A DNA stretch of 33,459 bases. Source: Candidatus Polarisedimenticolaceae bacterium (lineage in GTDB: Bacteria > Pseudomonadota > Gammaproteobacteria > Chromatiales > Chromatiaceae). The notes under the pieces are model-generated. The model was not told the DNA's origin. It searched no databases and worked only from the letters and a program-made list of their open reading frames with translations. The position numbers and the translations under genes are program-made. Shown here in pieces: positions 24,736 to 33,149 of this stretch; within the stretch, counting starts at the first letter, position 1, and every line of letters begins with the position of its first letter. The stretch lies in assembly GCA_021648685.1 (NCBI GenBank), contig JAKISI010000037.1, positions 1 through 33,459 on the forward strand, given 5' to 3'.

Positions 24736-26820
24736 CTACTTCTTTTCGTTACGCTCTTGAACCTCTTTAATCACCTCTTCGGCCACATTCTTCGGACATG
24801 GCAGGTAGTGTGAGAACTCCATGGAGAACTGTCCACGGCCTGAGGTCATGGTGCGCAGGTCACCGATGTAGCCAAACATCTCGCTCAGTGGCACATCGGC
24901 CTTGATGCGCACAGAGGTTATGCCGGCCTCCTGGGATTTAATCATGCCACGGCGCCGGTTGAGGTCGCCAATCACATCACCGACGTGATCTTCAGGGGTA
25001 AATACATCCACCTTCATGATGGGTTCGATCAGCTGCGGGCCGGCCTTTGGAATGGTCTGACGATAGGCACCTTTAGCGGCGATCTCAAAGGCGATCGCAG
25101 AGGAGTCAACGGCATGGTAGGAGCCATCTGTCAGGGTGACTTTTAAGTCAAGACAGGGGAAGCCTGCCAGCACGCCTTGCTCCAGGCTCTTTTTGAAGCC
25201 CTTCTCTACAGCTGGCCAGAACTCTCTGGGCACGTTGCCGCCGGTAACGACAGATTCAAATACATAGCCGCTGCCGGTCTCGCCTGGCTCGATGATGTAG
25301 TCAATCTTGCCAAACTGGCCGGAACCACCAGACTGTTTCTTGTGGGTGTAGCTGTCTTCCACCCGCTTGGTGATGGTTTCACGGTAGGCCACCTGTGGCT
25401 TGCCGACCTCGACTTCAACGCCGTGGGTGCGTTTGAGGATGTCAATCTTGATGTCGAGGTGCAGTTCGCCCATACCCTTAAGGATGGTTTCGCCGCTCTC
25501 TTCATCGGTTTCAACACGGAATGAGGGGTCCTCTTGCACCATCTTGTTGAGTGCAACGCCCATCTTCTCGGAGCCGCCTTTGTCCTTTGGCGAGATGGCG
25601 ACAGAGATTACGGGATCAGGGAAGACCATAGGCTCCAGGGTTGCCGGGTGCTTGGGGTCGCACAGGGTGTGGCCGGTGCGAACATTTTTCATGCCCAGCA
25701 CGGCAACGATGTCGCCAGCCTGTGCTGAGTTTAGCTCGATACGCTCATCAGCATGCATCTCGACGATACGCCCAATGCGCTCGGTTTTGCCGGTAAAACT
25801 GTTGAGTACGGTGGTGCCCTTGCCCAGTGAGCCGGAGTAGATGCGGATAAAGGTCAGTGCGCCGTAGCGGTCATCCATGATTTTGAAGGCCAGTGCACGC
25901 AGTGGCTTGTCCGGGTCGACGATTGCAAATTCGCCAGTCTCGTTGCCTTCGGGGTCAACCTCAGGCTGAGGCTTGACCTCGGTTGGAGAGGGCAGGTAAT
26001 CAACAACTGCATTCAGCACCAGCTGCACGCCTTTGTTTTTGAAGGCGGAGCCGCAGTAGGTGGGGAAGATGTCCAATGCAATGGTGCCTTTGCGGATGCA
26101 GGCCTTGAGAGTGTCCAGATTCGGCTCTTCGCCGTCCAGATATTTCCCCATAGCCTCATCGTCTTGCTCAAGAGCGGTCTCGACCAGCTGTTCACGCCAG
26201 GTCTCAACATCGTCTACCATGTCGGCAGGCACATCCTGGATCTCATACTTCAGGGGGTCACCGGAGTCATCCCATACCCAGGCCTTGCGGGTGAGCAGGT
26301 CGACAACACCGACAAAATCATCCTCGGTGCCGATGGGCAGGGTCATGACCAGCGGGTTGGCGCCCAGCACATCTGCCACCTGTTTGGTAACGCGGTAGAA
26401 ATCTGCACCCAGGCGATCCAGCTTGTTGACGAAGATGATGCGGGCAACCTCGGACTCGTTGGCATAGCGCCAGTTGGTCTCTGACTGAGGCTCTACACCG
26501 CCGGAGCCGCAGAATACGCCAACACCACCATCCAGCACTTTCAGGGAGCGGTAGACTTCGATGGTGAAGTCAACGTGCCCTGGGGTGTCAATAATATTCA
26601 GACGGTGGCCATCCCACTCGCAAGAGGTTGCAGCAGACTGAATGGTGATGCCGCGCTCCTGCTCCTGATCCATGAAGTCGGTGGTGGCAGCGCCATCATG
26701 CACCTCACCGATCTTGTGAATCTTACCGGTTAGTTTCAGGATTCGCTCGGTGGTGGTGGTTTTACCTGCATCCACATGAGCGAAGATGCCGATATTTCGG
26801 TAGTGGGATAGATCTGTCAT
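24736..26820 (-). CDS. fusA2: Second elongation factor G (FusA2/FusB type)
   Basis: The protein is a translational GTPase of the EF-G family, 694 residues, with the full domain set. G1 is AHVDAGKT (14-21), the switch I region is [19 protein letters not shown]3 is DTPGH, G4 is NKLD, and the C-terminal domains IV and V include [12 protein letters not shown] and [22 protein letters not shown]. The N-terminus [19 protein letters not shown] and [21 protein letters not shown] are typical of the additional, stand-alone EF-G found in many gammaproteobacteria, not of the fusA of the rpsL-rpsG-tufA operon. A primary fusA is therefore expected elsewhere. It may act in a subset of translocation or ribosome recycling. 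A promoter candidate lies at 27004-27032, giving a leader of about 175 nt. Confidence 0.9.
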   Translation of the reverse strand: MTDLSHYRNIGIFAHVDAGKTTTTERILKLTGKIHKIGEVHDGAATTDFMDQEQERGITIQSAATSCEWDGHRLNIIDTPGHVDFTIEVYRSLKVLDGGVGVFCGSGGVEPQSETNWRYANESEVARIIFVNKLDRLGADFYRVTKQVADVLGANPLVMTLPIGTEDDFVGVVDLLTRKAWVWDDSGDPLKYEIQDVPADMVDDVETWREQLVETALEQDDEAMGKYLDGEEPNLDTLKACIRKGTIALDIFPTYCGSAFKNKGVQLVLNAVVDYLPSPTEVKPQPEVDPEGNETGEFAIVDPDKPLRALAFKIMDDRYGALTFIRIYSGSLGKGTTVLNSFTGKTERIGRIVEMHADERIELNSAQAGDIVAVLGMKNVRTGHTLCDPKHPATLEPMVFPDPVISVAISPKDKGGSEKMGVALNKMVQEDPSFRVETDEESGETILKGMGELHLDIKIDILKRTHGVEVEVGKPQVAYRETITKRVEDSYTHKKQSGGSGQFGKIDYIIEPGETGSGYVFESVVTGGNVPREFWPAVEKGFKKSLEQGVLAGFPCLDLKVTLTDGSYHAVDSSAIAFEIAAKGAYRQTIPKAGPQLIEPIMKVDVFTPEDHVGDVIGDLNRRRGMIKSQEAGITSVRIKADVPLSEMFGYIGDLRTMTSGRGQFSMEFSHYLPCPKNVAEEVIKEVQERNEKK

Positions 26821-27003
26821 AGTTGTACTCTAAAGTGTTAGGCAAAAAAATCTGGCAGCCATCCTTGAGTGCTCTTGAGAGGACAGGTTAGCTCCCATTC
26901 ACACAGATCTCACTCATTTCAACCTGACAGACGCGAAGGCGGGTGGCCTGCGGCTTGGGTGATATAAAATTAGTCAGATGCTTGTGGCTTAGCAAAACCC
27001 GGC

Positions 27004-27032
27004 ATTATAGTCAAAAATTCTGGCGGTGGAAA
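27004..27032 (-). promoter_or_regulatory. Candidate sigma70 promoter of fusA2
   Basis: On the minus strand TTTCCA (27032-27027) and a perfect TATAAT (27009-27004) are separated by 17 bp. Transcription would begin near 26997, leaving a leader of about 175 nt that contains an inverted repeat CAGGTT/AACCTG (about 26884-26930) but no structure I recognise. Confidence 0.55.
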
Positions 27033-27041
27033 TCACTATCG

Positions 27042-27066
27042 GGCGGAAAGTCTATCTTTTTCCGCC
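27042..27066 (-). repeat. Stem-loop spanning the rhlE stop codon
   Basis: GGCGGAAA (27042-27049) and TTTCCGCC (27059-27066) are perfect inverted repeats, with the rhlE stop codon (27052-27054) in the loop. No T-run follows on the minus strand, so it is at best a weak terminator or an mRNA 3'-end stabiliser. Confidence 0.4.
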
Positions 27067-28464
27067 TAAGAGAGATGGCCGCTCGTTTCTTTGGCTGGAA
27101 GCCGTGCGCCGTTGATGGGCAGCGGCCTGGGGCTTGCCTTTTCTTCCCGTGCCCTCTTTTGGGTTGTTGCCAGCGCTGCTGGCTGCTGCCCCTTTGGCTC
27201 CTGAGGGTTTGCGGCTTGGCTTGCGCTGTGCATGTGAGGTGTTGGCGCTATTCCCGTGCGCGCGTCGTCCCCTGTCATGGCGCGAGTTGCCCCCTTGTCG
27301 CTTGCTACCAATGGGTTCAGCCTGGATGGTCGGGTCAGGTTCATAGCCTGGCACGGTAACCTTGGGTATCTCTCGTTTGATCAGCCGCTCAATATCCCGC
27401 AACAGCTTGAGTTCATCGACACAGACCAGTGAGATGGCCTCGCCTTCGTTACCGGCGCGGCCGGTGCGGCCGATGCGGTGGATGTAATCCTCAGGCATAT
27501 TGGGCAGCTCAAAATTGACGACGTGGGGCAACTGGTCAATATCCAGCCCACGCGCTGCAATATCGGTAGCTACCAGTATCCGTACTTCACCCTGTTTGAA
27601 ATTTGCCAGAGCTCGTGTGCGTGCCCCCTGGCTTTTGTTGCCATGGATAGCGGCTGCGCTCAGGCCGTCGCGTTCCAGCTGCTGCGCCAGTTTGTTGGCG
27701 CCATGCTTGGTGCGGGTAAATACCAGAACCTGTCTCCAATCCTGGGAGCCGATCAGAAATGAGAGCAGTTCACGTTTGCGCTTTCGATCTACGGGGTGAA
27801 CCGTCTGGTCGATGCTGTCAGCTGTCATGTTGCGTCGCGCTACCTCAATATGCACCGGCTTGTTCAGCAGGCTATCGGCCAGCTTTTTGATATCGCCGGA
27901 GAATGTGGCAGAGAAGAGCAGGTTTTGGCGGTTCTTTGGCAGCAGTGCCAATATCTTGCGGATATCGCGGATGAAGCCCATATCCAGCATGCGATCTGCC
28001 TCATCCAGTACCAGGATCTCAATCTTGGAGAGATCCACGGTCTTTTGGGAGAGGTGATCCAGCAGCCGCCCTGGTGTTGCCACCAGAATATCGACACCGT
28101 GGCGGAGCTTTTCGATTTGGGGGTTGATCTTCACACCGCCAAAAATCACGGCGGAGCGCAGAGGCAGGTGCTGACCGTAGTCGCTGACGCTTGCGCCCAC
28201 TTGTGCTGCAAGCTCACGGGTTGGGGTCAGTACAAGGGCGCGCACCGGGCGGCGGCCGTTTATCTGCCGCTCGCTCAAGCGTTGCAGCAGCGGCAGGGTA
28301 AATCCGGCGGTTTTTCCTGTGCCGGTCTGGGCTCCTGCCATCACATCTTTCCCTTCAAGGATGGTAGGGATGGCCTGGCGTTGAACCGGTGTTGGCTCGG
28401 TATAGCCCTGCTCGGCCACGGCACGGCATAGTTCGGCTGACAGGCCGAGTGAATCAAATGACAT
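27052..28464 (-). CDS. rhlE: DEAD-box RNA helicase, RhlE type
   Basis: This ATP-dependent RNA helicase has 470 residues. Motifs in order are the Q motif near residues 22-29 (YTEPTPVQ), Walker A AQTGTGKT (45-52), PTRELA (81-86), TPGRL (130-134), DEAD (154-157), SAT, the helicase-C motifs ARGLD and HRIGRTGR, then a basic, low-complexity tail of about 100 residues rich in Lys, Arg, Gln and Ser that should bind RNA. The start at 28464 has AGGAG about 10 nt upstream and gives the typical [17 protein letters not shown] longer open frame to 28581 adds residues without family similarity. RhlE proteins act in ribosome assembly and RNA turnover. It lies upstream of fusA2 on the same strand. Confidence 0.95.
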   Translation of the reverse strand: MSFDSLGLSAELCRAVAEQGYTEPTPVQRQAIPTILEGKDVMAGAQTGTGKTAGFTLPLLQRLSERQINGRRPVRALVLTPTRELAAQVGASVSDYGQHLPLRSAVIFGGVKINPQIEKLRHGVDILVATPGRLLDHLSQKTVDLSKIEILVLDEADRMLDMGFIRDIRKILALLPKNRQNLLFSATFSGDIKKLADSLLNKPVHIEVARRNMTADSIDQTVHPVDRKRKRELLSFLIGSQDWRQVLVFTRTKHGANKLAQQLERDGLSAAAIHGNKSQGARTRALANFKQGEVRILVATDIAARGLDIDQLPHVVNFELPNMPEDYIHRIGRTGRAGNEGEAISLVCVDELKLLRDIERLIKREIPKVTVPGYEPDPTIQAEPIGSKRQGGNSRHDRGRRAHGNSANTSHAQRKPSRKPSGAKGAAASSAGNNPKEGTGRKGKPQAAAHQRRTASSQRNERPSLLGGKR

Positions 28465-28715
28465 ACGGATAGAACTCCTGGATATTAAAGACCCAAAGCA
28501 ACCCGTTTGGGTTGGTCTCTGTAACTGATTTAAGGTGGAGAGATAGTTACGATGGGAGATGGTGCTATAGATTTGCGCCACCTGAATTATTTAAAGCCCA
28601 TTACTATAACATAAGCTGAGCCGCTTTTCAGAAAAGCGATTTACGTTGCTATTCAACCCGCAATTACTTACTATTTTTAGCTGCTTAAGAAAGGATCCCT
28701 GGCTAAAAGTTGGGC

Positions 28716-28745
28716 AAAAAAAGGGACTCCGGAGGATGGAGTCCC
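28716..28745 (-). terminator. Intrinsic terminator on the minus strand
   Basis: GGGACTCC-ATCCTCC-GGAGTCCC forms a perfect 8-bp stem followed by TTTTTTT (28722-28716) on the minus strand. No minus-strand protein gene ends here, so it serves the small-RNA candidate or the remnant of a lost gene. The other side has an A-run, so in plus orientation it lacks a U-tail. Confidence 0.8.
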
Positions 28746-28834
28746 AAAAAAGCTGAAGTAAATTAAGGAGGATTACTTCATGCGGGGGAAACGGCAAATA
28801 GTGGATCTGTTCAATCCACTATTTGCGTTCACGG
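28716..28834 (-). ncRNA. Candidate small RNA with three stem-loops and anti-SD-like loops
   Basis: Read on the minus strand there are three perfect inverted repeats in tandem. Stem 1 is GCAAATAGTGGAT with a TGAACAG loop (28826-28794). A linker with five consecutive C follows. Stem 2 is GAAGTAA/TTACTTC with a loop containing TCCTCC (28779-28755). A short U-rich linker leads to stem 3, GGGACTCC/GGAGTCCC, with loop ATCCTCC (28745-28723), followed by seven T, a textbook intrinsic terminator. TATATT at 28845-28840 could be a -10, giving an RNA of roughly 115 nt. The C-rich single-stranded motifs could pair with Shine-Dalgarno regions, as in known anti-SD-like sRNAs (sX13, cuckoo and CcsR types). 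I do not recognise it as a member of any of them. No protein gene lies between the terminator and cbbR to explain the terminator. Confidence 0.55.
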
Positions 28835-28845
28835 GAAGCAATATA

Positions 28846-28912
28846 ACGAAACGCTGATATAAATGAAACTAAAATATATCAATAATTACCATATATAATA
28901 ATTAATCATAAA
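28846..28912 (+). promoter_or_regulatory. AT-rich divergent control region upstream of cbbR
   Basis: The 67 bp before the cbbR ATG are almost entirely A and T. A perfect TATAAT lies at 28894-28899, without a recognisable -35. Two ATATAT blocks at 28874-28879 and 28891-28896 flank ATAATT and contain several T-N11-A patterns, the general LysR operator form. If CbbR regulates its own promoter and the minus-strand transcript, this is where it should bind. Confidence 0.4.
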
Positions 28913-29821
28913 ATGAAGTTCACCCTCCGACAACTGAAGGTATTTACCTCCGTAGCCAAACACTCAAGCTATACGCGTGCTGCGGAAGAGCTGTTTCTCA
29001 GTCAGCCTGCGGTTTCCATCCAGGTTAAACAGCTGGAGGGGCATATCGGCATGTCGCTATTTGAACAGATTGGTAAGAAGATCCACCTCACCCAGGCAGG
29101 CAGAGAGGTGCAACACTACAGCCATGCCACCTTTCAGCAAATCAAGGAGATGGAAGATGTACTGGAGGCCATGCAGGGGCTTAGCTGTGGGCGCCTGGAT
29201 ATTGCTGTGGCCAGTACCATCAACTATTTTGCACCTAAATTGCTGGCGGCCTTCAGTCATCAGTACCCTGATATTGACCTCACGCTGGAGGTTACCAATA
29301 GGGAGATGCTGAAAAAGAGGTTGCTGGGCAACGAAAGGGACATCATTCTTATGGGCCAGCCACCGGCCAAGATGGATCTGGAAGCCACGCCATTTATGGA
29401 AAATCCCCTTGTTGTTATTGCTCCGCCAGACCATCCGCTGGCTAAAGAGCAGCAGATTTCACTGCAGCGGTTGGCTAAAGAGACCTTCCTCATCCGTGAG
29501 CCTGGTTCCGGTACACGTCTGGCCATGGAACGTTTCTTTCAAGACAGAAAAATACGTTATAAGACAGGCATGGCGATGAGCCAGAATACGGCTATCAAAC
29601 AGGCGGTTCGCGCGGGCATGGGGCTGGCTGTTGTCTCTAAGCACACCATTGAGCTTGAGGTTGAGACGGGCCGATTGCAGGTGTTGGATGTGGAGGAGTT
29701 CCCTATCATGCGCACCTGGCATATCGTCTATCCCCGTGGCAAACGGCTCTCTCCTGCCGCCCAGGCTTTCCATGATTTCGTGCTGAGTGATAATTTATCT
29801 GCACTGTCCGGATTGAGTTAG
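28913..29821 (+). CDS. cbbR: LysR-type regulator, CbbR-like
   Basis: This LysR-family transcription factor has 302 residues. The winged helix-turn-helix occupies residues 1-60 (LRQLKVFTSVAKHSSYTRAAEELFLSQPAVSIQVKQLEG), followed by the effector-binding domain. The N-terminus, the LFEQIGKKIHLTQAG segment and the GRLDIAVASTINYFAPKLLAAF start of the effector domain resemble CbbR, activator of Calvin-cycle operons, which responds to metabolites such as NADPH or ribulose bisphosphate. No RuBisCO gene lies in the window, so the target is not shown by context. LysR regulators normally control a divergent neighbour; here that position holds the small-RNA candidate. No clear Shine-Dalgarno precedes the ATG. 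Confidence 0.78.
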   Translation: MKFTLRQLKVFTSVAKHSSYTRAAEELFLSQPAVSIQVKQLEGHIGMSLFEQIGKKIHLTQAGREVQHYSHATFQQIKEMEDVLEAMQGLSCGRLDIAVASTINYFAPKLLAAFSHQYPDIDLTLEVTNREMLKKRLLGNERDIILMGQPPAKMDLEATPFMENPLVVIAPPDHPLAKEQQISLQRLAKETFLIREPGSGTRLAMERFFQDRKIRYKTGMAMSQNTAIKQAVRAGMGLAVVSKHTIELEVETGRLQVLDVEEFPIMRTWHIVYPRGKRLSPAAQAFHDFVLSDNLSALSGLS

Positions 29822-29921
29822 CCAGAAAAAGAGCCCTTCTTCTCATGTTTAGGTGGCGCAAAAGTGGTTTAAATGGGGTAGACTGCGGCGTTTCGCTTGG
29901 CCAAATGTGATTTGATTTCCG

Positions 29922-31835
29922 ATGTCTCGTTGCAACGAAACCGATACAGCCACACCTTTGACAGACTATCCGCTGCTCGCGCAGGTCAATACACCAGCTG
30001 ATGTACAGCAGCTTGATGAAGCCATGCTTGCTCAGCTTGCTGATGAGCTGCGCCGCTTTCTGGTGGAGACAATATCCCAAACGGGCGGGCATTTGGCAGC
30101 CGGGCTGGGGGTGGTGGATCTTACGATTGCCATGCACCACGTCTTCAATACTCCGGAGGATCGATTTGTGTGGGATGTCGGGCACCAGGCCTATCCACAC
30201 AAGATTTTGACTGGGCGGCGGGACAGGATGCATACGCTGCGCCAAAAGAACGGGATATCCGGTTTTCCCCGCCGTTGCGAAAGTCTGCATGATGCCTTTG
30301 GGGCAGGCCACTCAAGCACATCCATTAGCGCTGGACTGGGCATGGCCGCTGCCGCGAAGCAGAAAGGTGATGAGCGGCAGATCATCGCTGTGATTGGTGA
30401 TGGAGCCATGGGTGGCGGCATGGCCTTTGAAGCGATGAACCATGCGGGAGCGCTGGATCTCAATCTGCTGGTCATCCTCAATGACAACGAAATGTCCATC
30501 TCCAAGCCTGTGGGCGCAGTCAGCAACCACCTGGCGCGGCTGCTGTCAGGGAAATTTTACACCCGGGTACGCGAAGGTGGCATAAATGCCCTCAGACACA
30601 TGCCTGGCATCACTGAGCTCATGGAGCGTGCGGAGGAGCACATGAAGGGGATGGTGATGCCCTCCACCCTGTTTGAAGAGCTGGGGTTTAACTACATTGG
30701 CCCCATTGACGGCCATGATCTGCCCACGCTGGTCACTACGCTACGTAATATGAAGGCGATGAGTGGCCCGCGTCTGTTGCATGTTGTTACAAAAAAAGGC
30801 CAGGGCTATGAGCCGGCAGAAGAGGATCCCTGCGTCTACCACGGTGTCACCCCATTCAACCCCTCCACCGGAGAGATGGCGAAGAAAAAAGAGGGTCAGA
30901 CCTATACCCAGGTCTTTGGCAGCTGGTTGTGTGAAACCGCTGAAAAAGATGACCGGCTGGTTGCCGTCACCCCAGCCATGTGCGAGGGCTCTGGCATGGT
31001 CAGCTTCGCGCAGCGGTTTCCGGAGCGTTTTTTTGATGTCGGTATTGCCGAGCAGCATGCCATGACCTTTGCGGCTGGCATGGCCTGTGAAGGGCTGAAA
31101 CCTGTTGTAGCCATCTACTCCACCTTTCTGCAGCGTGGTTATGATCAGTTGGCGCATGATATTTCACTGCAAAATCTGGATGTGACGCTGGCGGTCGACC
31201 GTGCTGGACTGGTAGGCCCGGATGGTGCTACACACGCTGGCAGCTTCGATCTAAGCTATGTCCGCACCCTGCCCAATATGGTTATTCTGGCACCATCTGA
31301 TGAAAACGAGTGCCATCAGATGCTACAGACCGCCTACGAACATGAAGGCCCGGCTATGGTTCGCTATCCCCGTGGCAGTGGTGCTGGTGTGGCGACTAAA
31401 GAGCCATGCGTAACCCTTCCTTTGGGCAAAGGGGAGCTGCGTCGGCAGGGTCAGCGGGTTGCGATACTTGCATTTGGCAGTATGCTGCCCCCTGCGCTGA
31501 AGGTCGGTGAGGAGCTGGATCTCACGGTTGCCAATATGCGCTTTGTAAAACCACTGGATGAGGCGCTTATCCTGCAGCTGGCAGAGCAGCATGAGCTGCT
31601 GGTTACGGTGGAAGAGAATATGATTCAAGGTGGTGCAGGCTCCGCAGTCAATGAGCTGTTGGCTCAGAATCACAAGGTGATCCCCATCATCAATCTGGGG
31701 CTGCCGGACTACTATATTGAGCATGCACTGCCCGCAGAGCAGCTACAGCGGTGCGGCCTGGATGCTGACGGCATCCGCAGCTCCATATTGGAAGTGATTG
31801 GTGATGAGGTGGAACAGGGTGTCCGGTCTGCTTAG
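29922..31835 (+). CDS. dxs: 1-deoxy-D-xylulose-5-phosphate synthase
   Basis: The enzyme condenses pyruvate and glyceraldehyde 3-phosphate to 1-deoxy-D-xylulose 5-phosphate with thiamine diphosphate, the first step of the MEP isoprenoid pathway. It has 637 residues. Visible are the N-terminal motif [27 protein letters not shown] region, the ThDP site [13 protein letters not shown] (near 158-170), DGHD before the second domain, the catalytic Glu in VGIAEQHA (near 374), and the C-terminal transketolase domain ([27 protein letters not shown]). It appears monocistronic, between cbbR (100-bp gap) and the mrp operon. Confidence 0.97.
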   Translation: MSRCNETDTATPLTDYPLLAQVNTPADVQQLDEAMLAQLADELRRFLVETISQTGGHLAAGLGVVDLTIAMHHVFNTPEDRFVWDVGHQAYPHKILTGRRDRMHTLRQKNGISGFPRRCESLHDAFGAGHSSTSISAGLGMAAAAKQKGDERQIIAVIGDGAMGGGMAFEAMNHAGALDLNLLVILNDNEMSISKPVGAVSNHLARLLSGKFYTRVREGGINALRHMPGITELMERAEEHMKGMVMPSTLFEELGFNYIGPIDGHDLPTLVTTLRNMKAMSGPRLLHVVTKKGQGYEPAEEDPCVYHGVTPFNPSTGEMAKKKEGQTYTQVFGSWLCETAEKDDRLVAVTPAMCEGSGMVSFAQRFPERFFDVGIAEQHAMTFAAGMACEGLKPVVAIYSTFLQRGYDQLAHDISLQNLDVTLAVDRAGLVGPDGATHAGSFDLSYVRTLPNMVILAPSDENECHQMLQTAYEHEGPAMVRYPRGSGAGVATKEPCVTLPLGKGELRRQGQRVAILAFGSMLPPALKVGEELDLTVANMRFVKPLDEALILQLAEQHELLVTVEENMIQGGAGSAVNELLAQNHKVIPIINLGLPDYYIEHALPAEQLQRCGLDADGIRSSILEVIGDEVEQGVRSA

Positions 31836-31991
31836 ATGAAATAACCTCCTGCTCTGCTCCCTCCACCTTCGCTTCATTATCTTCTTTGAAATTGGAGTTT
31901 CCACAGGCACCCTGGCTTCTACTGGTACTGAGTCAAGTGATCTGATAAGTTATGCCGCCAGCTATGACGCACTGCCATAAATATTGATTAT

Positions 31992-32039
31992 GGCCGGGAA
32001 GTTTATCCGCCTGCATGGTATAAACCGGCTGGCCTTTTT
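31992..32039 (+). terminator. Possible terminator or leader hairpin between dxs and mrpE
   Basis: GCCGG (31993-31997) pairs with CCGGC (32025-32029) and TTTAT (32002-32006) with ATAAA (32020-32024), with a small bulge and a 13-nt loop; TTTTT follows at 32035-32039. It could end dxs. Because it lies only 14 nt before the mrpE start and I see no promoter after it, it might instead be an attenuator in the mrp leader. The interval 31836-31991 shows nothing else I can support. Confidence 0.45.
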
Positions 32040-32053
32040 CTCTGCTGAACTGG

Positions 32054-32548
32054 ATGCACGGTATTCTCAAGATGAAATCTTACAGCTTTGCCGCACTACT
32101 GTTTCTGTTCTGGGTCTTTCTGTCAGGGCATCTTACCCCCCTGTTACTTGGGTTTGGGGTGGCATCTGTCGCGCTGGCGGTTTTCCTGTCAAAGCGGATG
32201 AATGTTATTGATCATGAAAGCTACCCCCTGCACCTCTCATCACAGCTCCCGGCTTTTTTTCTTTATATCTTTAAAGAGATCATAAAGGCGAATATTGATG
32301 TTGTTAAACGGATTCTTCAGTGGCAGGGCAGCACCATCAGCCCACAGCTGCTAGATATCCCCGTGCAGCAGGCATCTGACCTGGGGCGCGTAATCTATGC
32401 CAATGCCATTACCCTGACGCCAGGTACGGTAAGTATTGAGCTGTCTCAGGATACCATAACGATTCACGCGCTAACCGAAGAGGCAGCTCAAGAGCTTGCT
32501 ACGGGAAGCATGGCCAGAGAAGTTTCTAACCGGGTTCTTGTCGAATAA
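32054..32548 (+). CDS. mrpE: Mrp-type Na+(K+)/H+ antiporter subunit E
   Basis: The protein is a membrane subunit of the multicomponent Mrp cation/proton antiporter. Its 164 residues have two or three N-terminal helices (SFAALLFLFWVFLSGHLTPLLLGFGVASVALAVFLS, then AFFLYIFKEIIKANIDVVKRIL), followed by the family's conserved ANAITLTPGTVSIELSQDTITIHALTEE. The start may be this ATG or the one at 32072; neither has a clear ribosome site. Its stop shares one base with the mrpF start (TAATG). Confidence 0.92.
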   Translation: MHGILKMKSYSFAALLFLFWVFLSGHLTPLLLGFGVASVALAVFLSKRMNVIDHESYPLHLSSQLPAFFLYIFKEIIKANIDVVKRILQWQGSTISPQLLDIPVQQASDLGRVIYANAITLTPGTVSIELSQDTITIHALTEEAAQELATGSMAREVSNRVLVE

Positions 32549-32832
32549 TGTTTATTGCAGTCTCAGTGGCGATTCTTATCACCATGGGGTTGGCGCTTGC
32601 GCGAGCTCTTACGGGGCCTACGACCTATGACCGGATTGCTGCGGTCAATATGTTTGGCACCAAAACCGTGCTGCTGATTGCGGTTTTGGCATTCTTGTCA
32701 GGCAGCACGGATCTGCTGGATATTGCGCTGGTCTACGCGCTGATCAATTTTATAGGTGTTGTAGCGGCGCTGAAGCTGGTCACCCAGAAAAATTTTCACT
32801 CCTCGGAAGAGAACAGGAGAGAAGCAGAATGA
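32548..32832 (+). CDS. mrpF: Mrp-type antiporter subunit F
   Basis: The small 94-residue subunit has three helices. The conserved GPTTYDRIAAVNMFGTKTV loop follows helix 1, and LDIALVYALINFIGVVAALK forms helix 3, as in MrpF/MnhF/PhaF. It overlaps mrpE by one base and mrpG by four (ATGA), so translation is coupled. It works only as part of the multi-subunit antiporter complex. Confidence 0.93.
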   Translation: MFIAVSVAILITMGLALARALTGPTTYDRIAAVNMFGTKTVLLIAVLAFLSGSTDLLDIALVYALINFIGVVAALKLVTQKNFHSSEENRREAE

Positions 32833-33149
32833 TAATCGACATTCTTAGCTGGGTTTGCCTCTTTGCCGGTGGTCTGCTGGGTATTGTTGGCGGCATTGGT
32901 ATTCACCGCTTTCCAGACTTTTATAGCCGCCTGCATGCCGCAGGAATAACCGATACCCTCTGCGCCATGTTGATTTTATTTGGCCTTGGGTTGCAAGCGG
33001 GCTTCACCCTCGCAGCTTTCAAGCTGGCACTGATTTTTGTGTTTCTCTTTTTTACCACCCCAACTGCCTCACACGCATTGGCAAATGCGGCGTTGCACAG
33101 CGGTCTGAAGCCAACGCTGGATATGGATGGTCGTGGGGTCAGACCATGA
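32829..33149 (+). CDS. mrpG: Mrp-type antiporter subunit G
   Basis: The 106-residue, three-helix subunit carries the MrpG/MnhG signature GIHRFPDFYSRLHAAGITDTL near residues 24-44 and a hydrophobic FFTTPTASHALANAAL end of helix 3. It overlaps mrpF and the following gene by four bases each. Confidence 0.93.
   Translation: MIIDILSWVCLFAGGLLGIVGGIGIHRFPDFYSRLHAAGITDTLCAMLILFGLGLQAGFTLAAFKLALIFVFLFFTTPTASHALANAALHSGLKPTLDMDGRGVRP

Larger units (their letters stand above)
28465..28912. other. 448-bp gene-free region between rhlE and cbbR
   Basis: No convincing protein gene is present. The region is AT-rich and holds, from left to right, the rhlE promoter area, a perfect hairpin CGCTTTT-CAG-AAAAGCG (28622-28638), the minus-strand small-RNA candidate with its terminator (28716-28834), and the AT-rich divergent control region in front of cbbR (28846-28912). 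Confidence 0.6.

Noticed and set aside
28591-28797. 68-codon minus-strand open frame
   Set aside because: It crosses the terminator stem and the structured RNA and shows no protein-like composition.
28780-28857. 25-codon plus-strand ORF with a perfect AAGGAGG site 8 nt upstream
   Set aside because: The Shine-Dalgarno is the complement of the anti-SD-like loop of the minus-strand RNA candidate, and most of the codons fall in its stem-loop 1; the peptide (start MRGKRQIVDL) has no sign of a function. It remains the main alternative if a plus-strand transcript is found.
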